Source: Actinopolyspora xinjiangensis
GTDB taxonomy: Bacteria > Actinomycetota > Actinomycetes > Mycobacteriales > Pseudonocardiaceae
Assembly (NCBI RefSeq): GCF_900104475.1
Contig: NZ_FNJR01000013.1
Span: 111,383-175,382, forward strand
Length of the DNA: 64,000 nucleotides
Reading direction: 5' to 3'
Both the position numbers and the translations under genes were made by a program. A model generated the notes under the pieces. The model was not told the origin of the DNA and ran no database searches. It saw only the letters and a list, made by a program, of their open reading frames with translations. This document shows positions 62,178-64,000 of the stretch, one piece after another (the stretch's first letter is position 1; each line of letters starts with the position of its first letter).

Positions 62178-63452
62178 GTGAGTGAGCACATCATTGACGA
62201 GCTTTCCTGGCGCGGTCTCATCGCGCAGTCCACCGATCTCGAGTCATTGCGTCGCGATCTCGATTCGCCGCCACTCACGTTGTACGCCGGTTTCGACCCC
62301 ACCGCGCCGAGTCTGCACGCGGGACACCTGATCCCGCTGCTGACCCTGCGCCGCTTCCAGCTCGCCGGGCATCGCCCCTTGGCGCTGGCGGGGGGCGCGA
62401 CCGGTCTGATCGGTGATCCGCGTGACGTGGGCGAACGTAGCCTGCACGACGAGAGCGTCGTCTCCGAGTGGACCGAAGGGATACGTGGGCAGCTCGAGCT
62501 GTTCCTCGACTTCGACGAGTCCCCGAGCGGGGCGATCATGGCGAACAACGCCGACTGGACGGCGAGTCTGCCCGTCACGACGTTCCTGCGGGACGTGGGG
62601 AAGCATTTCTCGCTCAACGCGATGCTCTCCAGGGAGACCGTCAAGCGGCGGCTGGAGTCCGACGGGATGTCCTACACCGAGTTCAGCTACATGCTGCTGC
62701 AGGCCAACGACTACGTGCAGCTCAACCGTCGATACGGCACGAAGCTGCAGCTGGGTGGATCCGATCAGTGGGGCAACATCGTCGCGGGCGTGGATCTGCT
62801 GCGCCGCCAGGACGGCGAGAGCGCGCACGCGCTGACCACTCCGCTGGTGACCGACGCGGAGGGGAACAAGTTCGGCAAGTCCACCGGCGGGGGAAACATC
62901 TGGCTCGATCCGGAGTTGACTTCGCCGTACGCCTGGTACCAGTACTTCATCAACACCGCCGACGCCGACGTGGGCAGGTACCTGCGGCTGTTCACCTTCC
63001 TGGAGCGGGAGGAGGTCGAAGAGCTGGAACGGGCCACGGCGGAACGGCCGCAGCAGCGGCTCGGGCAGCGCAGACTGGCGGAGGAACTGACCACCCTGGT
63101 CCACGGTGTCACGGCCACCGAGCAGGTGGCGGCCGCGAGCCGGGCGTTGTTCGGCGGGGGGGACTTGAACCAGCTGAACGAGAACACCCTCGAAGCCGCC
63201 ATGGCCGAGGTCCCCACGGCGCGGCTCCGACTGGCCGACCAGCCGACCATCGTGGACTTACTGGTGGAGAGCGGGCTGGTCACGGGGCGCAAGGCGGCCA
63301 GGCGCACTGTCGGCGAGGGCGGGGCCTACGTCAACAACGGCAAGGTGCTGGACGAAACCTGGTCACCGGGGAAGCAGGACCTGCTGCACGGTAGTTGGCT
63401 GGTGGTTCGTCGTGGCAAGCGTCACACTGCGGGAGTTCGGGTGGTCCACTAG
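62178..63452 (+). CDS. tyrS: Tyrosyl-tRNA synthetase
   Basis: 424 residues, class I synthetase. The HIGH-type motif is HAGH (47-50) in [16 protein letters not shown]; the KMSKS-type motif is KFGKS (231-235). [13 protein letters not shown] and [12 protein letters not shown] bind tyrosine. The C-terminal S4 domain (about 355-420, [21 protein letters not shown]) binds tRNA. GTG 62178 begins the conserved N-terminus. Confidence 0.96.
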   Translation: MSEHIIDELSWRGLIAQSTDLESLRRDLDSPPLTLYAGFDPTAPSLHAGHLIPLLTLRRFQLAGHRPLALAGGATGLIGDPRDVGERSLHDESVVSEWTEGIRGQLELFLDFDESPSGAIMANNADWTASLPVTTFLRDVGKHFSLNAMLSRETVKRRLESDGMSYTEFSYMLLQANDYVQLNRRYGTKLQLGGSDQWGNIVAGVDLLRRQDGESAHALTTPLVTDAEGNKFGKSTGGGNIWLDPELTSPYAWYQYFINTADADVGRYLRLFTFLEREEVEELERATAERPQQRLGQRRLAEELTTLVHGVTATEQVAAASRALFGGGDLNQLNENTLEAAMAEVPTARLRLADQPTIVDLLVESGLVTGRKAARRTVGEGGAYVNNGKVLDETWSPGKQDLLHGSWLVVRRGKRHTAGVRVVH

Positions 63453-63520
63453 GCTCCGAGGTGTAGCGGTGAGGCGTTTGACCTGGGGATTCGTTTCAGC
63501 CGGCGGTCAGTACGGTCGAT

Positions 63521-63549
63521 TTGACGCCGTTGGTTCCGTGGCGTAGATT
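63521..63549 (+). promoter_or_regulatory. rrn promoter P1
   Basis: TTGACG (63521-63526) and TAGATT (63544-63549) are separated by exactly 17 bases, a near-consensus housekeeping promoter. Transcription would begin near 63556. Confidence 0.75.
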
Positions 63550-63644
63550 GTTTCCCGTCGGCGCTGCGAGGCTGTGCGGCAGTTGGTTCAGCGCCGACGG
63601 GGTTCGGTTGTGACCCCCGATGATCCTCGAGGTTATCCGGTTGC

Positions 63645-63650
63645 TAGGAT
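63645..63650 (+). promoter_or_regulatory. Possible rrn promoter P2 (-10 box)
   Basis: TAGGAT within TTGCTAGGAT; the matching -35 is not evident. Tandem promoters are usual before rRNA operons. Confidence 0.4.
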
Positions 63651-63792
63651 GAACCGAGAGCGATCCGCTGCGAGATCCGGGCGTTGAGTCTCGGAACTCG
63701 GGGTTGTTTGAAGAATTGAATGCTGATCGGTTTGGTGCGGGCCGGCGGTGGAGAATGGGGACCCCCCTGGAAACGCCGTTTCGGTTGGGTGC

Positions 63793-63798
63793 TAGATT
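63793..63798 (+). promoter_or_regulatory. Possible rrn promoter P3 (-10 box)
   Basis: TAGATT within GTGCTAGATTGG. The -35 is poor, as is common for the proximal rrn promoters of actinomycetes. Confidence 0.45.
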
Positions 63799-63880
63799 GG
63801 TCAGTGCATTCCGGGGGCCGGCTGCGGGGTGACCGTTGGGTGGTTTCCGGGTGTGGGCCTGCCGCGTGTGTGGTGGGTGT

Positions 63881-63900
63881 GTTCTTTGAGAATTCAACAG
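63881..63900 (+). promoter_or_regulatory. boxA-like rRNA antitermination element
   Basis: GTTCTTTGAGAATTCAACAG is almost identical to the conserved leader element before 16S rRNA genes in actinobacteria (usual form TTCTTTGAGAACTCAACAG). Its first part matches boxA, bound by NusB-S10 for antitermination and processing. Confidence 0.75.
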
Positions 63901-64000
63901 TGTTTGTGCACGCGTGTGTGTGTTTGCTTTCTTGTCTTTTTTTGCTTTGAGTAGTGCCCGCGCTGCGGCATCATGGTTGTGGTGTTGTGGTGTGGGTGGT

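Larger units (their letters stand above)
63453..64000 (+). other. Promoter and leader region of an rRNA operon
   Basis: 548 bases with no protein gene. The composition changes to T/G-rich towards the end. It contains one strong promoter, two further TAGnnT boxes with the GCTAG context common in actinobacterial rrn promoters, and the conserved element TTCTTTGAGAATTCAACAG. The 16S gene would begin after base 64000. Confidence 0.8.

Noticed and set aside
63901..64000. 5' end of 16S rRNA within the window
   Set aside because: The conserved 16S start was not found; the boxA-like element suggests the gene begins beyond base 64000.

Overview
The window is 64 kb of a high-GC actinobacterial chromosome. 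The backbone order universal-stress/MBL protein, uvrA, infC-rpmI-rplT, tsnR, pheST, argCJBDFR-GH, mpg, tyrS matches the order known from Mycobacterium tuberculosis (Rv1636 to Rv1659 and Rv1688-Rv1689). A mycothiol-type maleylpyruvate isomerase-fold protein, an actinobacterial cytochrome bcc subunit and the general gene style suggest a filamentous actinomycete of the Pseudonocardiales type (for example Actinopolyspora or Saccharopolyspora); the genus is inference. I see no insertion sequence, prophage, CRISPR array or tRNA gene.

Layout. 1-3.4 kb: 3' part of qcrB, an SPW-repeat membrane protein, a universal stress protein and a small hypothetical gene. 3.8-10.5 kb: carotenoid locus, with crtI-crtB-idi-methyltransferase-crtU on the minus strand behind one clear promoter, and a convergent Rieske-type protein; GGPP synthase and lycopene cyclase are not in the window. 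10.8-16 kb: glycosyltransferase, DUF2064 transferase, sugar-nucleotide epimerase, fasciclin lipoprotein and membrane-anchored molybdopterin oxidoreductase. 16.1-20.2 kb: a probable 3-hydroxybutyrate use operon (dehydrogenase, MHS-family transporter, GAF/PucR regulator). 21-27 kb: CstA, a hypothetical protein, a secreted EEP-family hydrolase, an MBL hydrolase and a DinB/maleylpyruvate isomerase protein.

27.1-45.4 kb: uvrA, then about 15 kb of accessory genes that separate it from infC. These are a J-domain/transmembrane/NERD-like fusion, a CynX-type MFS exporter, a Das-like amino-sugar ABC transporter with a GH20 hexosaminidase, a Tat-exported lactonase, a D-aminoacylase, a D-serine-dehydratase-like PLP enzyme, an IclR regulator, RidA and a VanJ-like membrane hydrolase. 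Candidate DasR (dre) sites and a shared TTGC-N7-GCAA element tie several of these together as an amino-sugar and D-amino-acid scavenging locus (inference).

45.4-64 kb: conserved core. infC appears to start with the rare codon ATC. pheT ends in a strong rho-independent terminator, directly followed by an argC promoter whose -10 box predicts a leaderless mRNA and whose spacer is covered by an ArgR box. The eight arg genes follow, argC to argR mostly coupled by 1-4 base overlaps. mpg and tyrS then lead into the promoter and leader region of an rRNA operon, whose 16S gene would lie just beyond the right edge.
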